Shown: positions 58,000-59,367 of the stretch, in pieces | Layout of the letters: each line of letters starts with the position of its first letter | Numbering within the stretch: the stretch's first letter is position 1 | IMG/VR virus record: IMGVR_UViG_3300037244_000010 | Span: 1-59,367 of that record | From: a virus | Direction: 5' to 3' (one strand) | Length of the DNA stretch: 59,367 nt | Notes under the pieces: generated by a model | Database searches by the model: none | What the model was told of the DNA's origin: nothing | Seen by the model: the letters and a program-made list of their open reading frames with translations, nothing else | Program-made: the position numbers and the translations under genes

Positions 58000-59190
58000 T
58001 TACCAGTTTTCGAATGACGGAGCGGCCGGTGCGCTCTTCTTCGTCTCGACTGTCTTCTCATGCTCAGCAGGACCCGACTGCTTTGCGTCCTGATGTGGCT
58101 CCGGTTCGGCCGACTCGCGGTGAGCGGTCTTCTGCTCCGGCTTGGGATCTTCCTTCTTCGGAGGATCTTCACGCTTGCTGCCGTCGTTGCGCTTCTTGGC
58201 AACTTCACCCTCAAGCCACTCGATCAGTTCCTTGGGGCGGCCGGCATACTTCGCCTTCTTCGTCCTGGCCTGTGCGGGGGTGTATTCGAGTTCCTTCACC
58301 AGCACTTCGATGCGCTCTGCCGATCCGTCGTCTTTGCCTTCACCCTTACTGGCCGCTATCTCTGCCCAAGTGGTGTACTTCTCGCTGATTCCACCGTACA
58401 GGCTTCGCAGTTCATCAAGCTCCGCAGGACTCAAAGCGTTTGTGTGTCCGATGTAGTCGTTCAGTTGAACTGCTGATACTCCAATAGAAGCGAAGGCATC
58501 GAAGATTTGAGTCTTGGCCGCGCCGGGGTTCTCTGCGTCTTTGGCCGCCGCCGTCTCACGAATCTTCGCCTTGCACTCTTCCACCAGCCAGCCGTCAATG
58601 CACTGCATGATGACGTTGCGCCTGGCTTTGGAGTTGAGAGCGTTGCGCTTCACCTGAAGATCATCGTCAGTTGGAACGATAGTGAATGTGGTCTTGCCCT
58701 GGCTGTTCTCGCGACGCCCCAGCACCACGTCAGAGTCTTTCGCGTAACTCCGTTCGATGCGCTTCGGGACAATAACGATCTCGCTGCCGCCGTCGTTGTT
58801 CTGGTAGTCAGTCGCTTCTACCTGATAAATCTGCTGCGTCTCATCCTCGCCGAGGGGAGTAACTTCCACGAAAATGTGACCGTAGCAGCGCTTGGCCATC
58901 TCGGCAAACCTGATCGTCACGCCCTCGATCTTGTTGCCGCCGCGCGGGACTCGATAGATTGCCACGCTCGATCCGTTCTTGCTCATATCGGGAGCGCAGA
59001 AAGACGGCCGGCTGCATTCACGCAGCATCTTCTGGCGAACCACTTCCAGGTCACGCGGTTGACGCAGCGCCATGATGTAGCGGGATTCGATCTTGGCCTT
59101 TTCCCGCTGCTGCACCATAGAGATGCTTTGCTCTTGATACTCAGCCAGTTTGTCAGTGTCCTGAACTTGCAGTGCATTCTGATTGTCCAC
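58000..59190 (-). CDS. Phage recombination-associated protein (annealing-protein-like)
   Basis: A 396-residue product from GTG 59190, overlapping the repeat protein stop. SRYIMALRQPRDLEVVRQKM, RECSRPSFCAPD, PRGGNKIEGVTIRFAEMAKR and SKARRNVIMQCIDGW are family-typical of a widespread phage protein often next to PD-(D/E)XK nucleases; its exact biochemical role is unsettled. The C-terminal ~90 residues are Lys/Glu/Pro-rich and probably disordered. Likely partner of the 56362 nuclease. Confidence 0.78.
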   Translation of the reverse strand: MDNQNALQVQDTDKLAEYQEQSISMVQQREKAKIESRYIMALRQPRDLEVVRQKMLRECSRPSFCAPDMSKNGSSVAIYRVPRGGNKIEGVTIRFAEMAKRCYGHIFVEVTPLGEDETQQIYQVEATDYQNNDGGSEIVIVPKRIERSYAKDSDVVLGRRENSQGKTTFTIVPTDDDLQVKRNALNSKARRNVIMQCIDGWLVEECKAKIRETAAAKDAENPGAAKTQIFDAFASIGVSAVQLNDYIGHTNALSPAELDELRSLYGGISEKYTTWAEIAASKGEGKDDGSAERIEVLVKELEYTPAQARTKKAKYAGRPKELIEWLEGEVAKKRNDGSKREDPPKKEDPKPEQKTAHRESAEPEPHQDAKQSGPAEHEKTVETKKSAPAAPSFENW

Positions 59191-59367
59191 TACTTGCCTT
59201 CTTTCTCAAACGGATATGGGACGATTTTGCGAATGCTCGTGGCCGTCGCCTTCTGGTAGGCTTCATAAGCCGGGGCCTTCGCCTTCTGGTAGGCTTCATA
59301 AGCCGGGGCCGTCGCCTTCTGGTAGGCTTCATAAGCCGGGGCCTTCGCCTTCTGGTAGGCTTCATAA
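59190..59367 (-). CDS. Repeat protein, C-terminal part (enters from the right edge)
   Basis: The frame entering from the right edge reads about four YEAYQKA(K/T)APA units and ends TATSIRKIVPYPFEKEGK, stop TAG 59192-59190 overlapping the next GTG. It joins the gene at 1-511 after one missing base modulo 33. A Tyr/Pro-rich end and no other domain. Confidence 0.85.
   Translation of the reverse strand, partial: YEAYQKAKAPAYEAYQKATAPAYEAYQKAKAPAYEAYQKATATSIRKIVPYPFEKEGK
59241..59367. repeat. 33-bp tandem repeat (right arm of the split minisatellite)
   Basis: Nearly four copies of the 33-bp unit seen at 1-340. The window ends in cataa and starts in ccgggg, lacking one g relative to the internal junctions, so the arms are not directly contiguous as given. 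Confidence 0.95.

Larger units (their letters stand above)
643..58432. repeat. Dispersed asymmetric octamer CAGGACYC
   Basis: By eye, about 50 plus-strand copies and 26 inverted copies (GRGTCCTG). Examples: 1065, 2871, 5921, 13573, 15776, 23971, 33533, 39341, 45570 and 58425 forward; 643, 5287, 12488, 20556, 39804 and 56944 reversed. It occurs in all three codon phases (NRT, QDS and SGL encodings), so it is a DNA rather than protein signal. A related CGGGACYC form is also enriched. In the forward copies the preceding base is never C. Confidence 0.85.

Noticed and set aside
58507-59259. Plus-strand ORF opposite the 58000-59190 gene
   Set aside because: Antisense shadow running into the repeat; the opposite strand has clear family motifs.
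1-59367. Simple circle by joining the ends as given
   Set aside because: The join would lack one base and break both the repeat unit and the frame; extra sequence of 33n+1 bases must be missing.
1-59367. Integrase, excisionase or att core
   Set aside because: No tyrosine or serine recombinase signature in any plausible gene; no att-like tRNA remnant.

Overview
The window is almost certainly the near-complete genome of a tailed phage with a contractile tail (myovirus). It carries one full late programme: terminase, portal, prohead protease, capsid, then a P2/Mu-like tail with sheath, tube, split chaperone, tape measure and gpU, X, D, V, W, J and I relatives, then fibres and lysis. Facing it is a left-pointing replication and recombination block. 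The sequence is moderately GC-rich and uses ordinary bacterial signals (AGGAGG-type ribosome binding sites, ATGA/GTGA/TAGTG coupled starts, TTGACA promoters). I see no integrase, no DNA polymerase, no tRNA and no classical CI repressor, so the lifestyle is undecided; an antirepressor and a small HTH protein suggest a regulated or once-temperate phage. The host is not proven. Secreted-type fibre proteins of this style are, from memory, common in Acidobacteriota, which is a weak inference only.

The two ends hold the same 33-bp tandem repeat. It encodes an 11-residue repeat inside one minus-strand gene that starts at 511 and, after leaving the left edge, ends at 59190 on the right edge. One extra base (or 33n+1) between the ends restores the reading frame, so this looks like a circular or circularly permuted map broken inside a minisatellite.

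Layout. 1-2249 (minus): repeat protein, HTH protein, zinc protein, antirepressor, RNase H. 2250-2910: control region with operator-like sites, a broken ORF and a candidate small RNA. 2911-9928 (plus): Dps ferritin, small proteins, terminase, portal, head morphogenesis. 9923-10494 (minus) and 10665-14485 (plus): accessory genes fired from a divergent promoter, including a run of thirteen tiny, tightly coupled genes inserted between head genes. 14618-34002: prohead protease, capsid, connectors and the whole tail, with one minus-strand moron at 21681-21902. 34022-41406: two fibres with Sec signal peptides, gpI and small partners. 41416-43884: lysis region. 44016-47057: Strawberry-notch helicase. 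46869-59190 (minus): helicase-methyltransferase fusion, HNH proteins, DnaB helicase, initiator-like genes, an SSB-tail protein, ASCH protein, SbcC-like ATPase, Cas4/RecB-like nuclease, cold-shock protein and a recombination-associated protein.

The most unusual signal is not a gene. An asymmetric octamer, CAGGACYC, occurs about 76 times on the two strands (roughly four expected by chance), in every reading frame, never preceded by C among the plus-strand copies I checked, and is missing from a few multi-kilobase blocks such as the 34-38 kb fibre gene. Further signals are a cluster of TGTAGTACA sites around the terminase genes, three near-identical promoter/leader/hairpin elements in front of late gene groups, and a dispersed TTGATAAG / TTTAATAA operator-like family.
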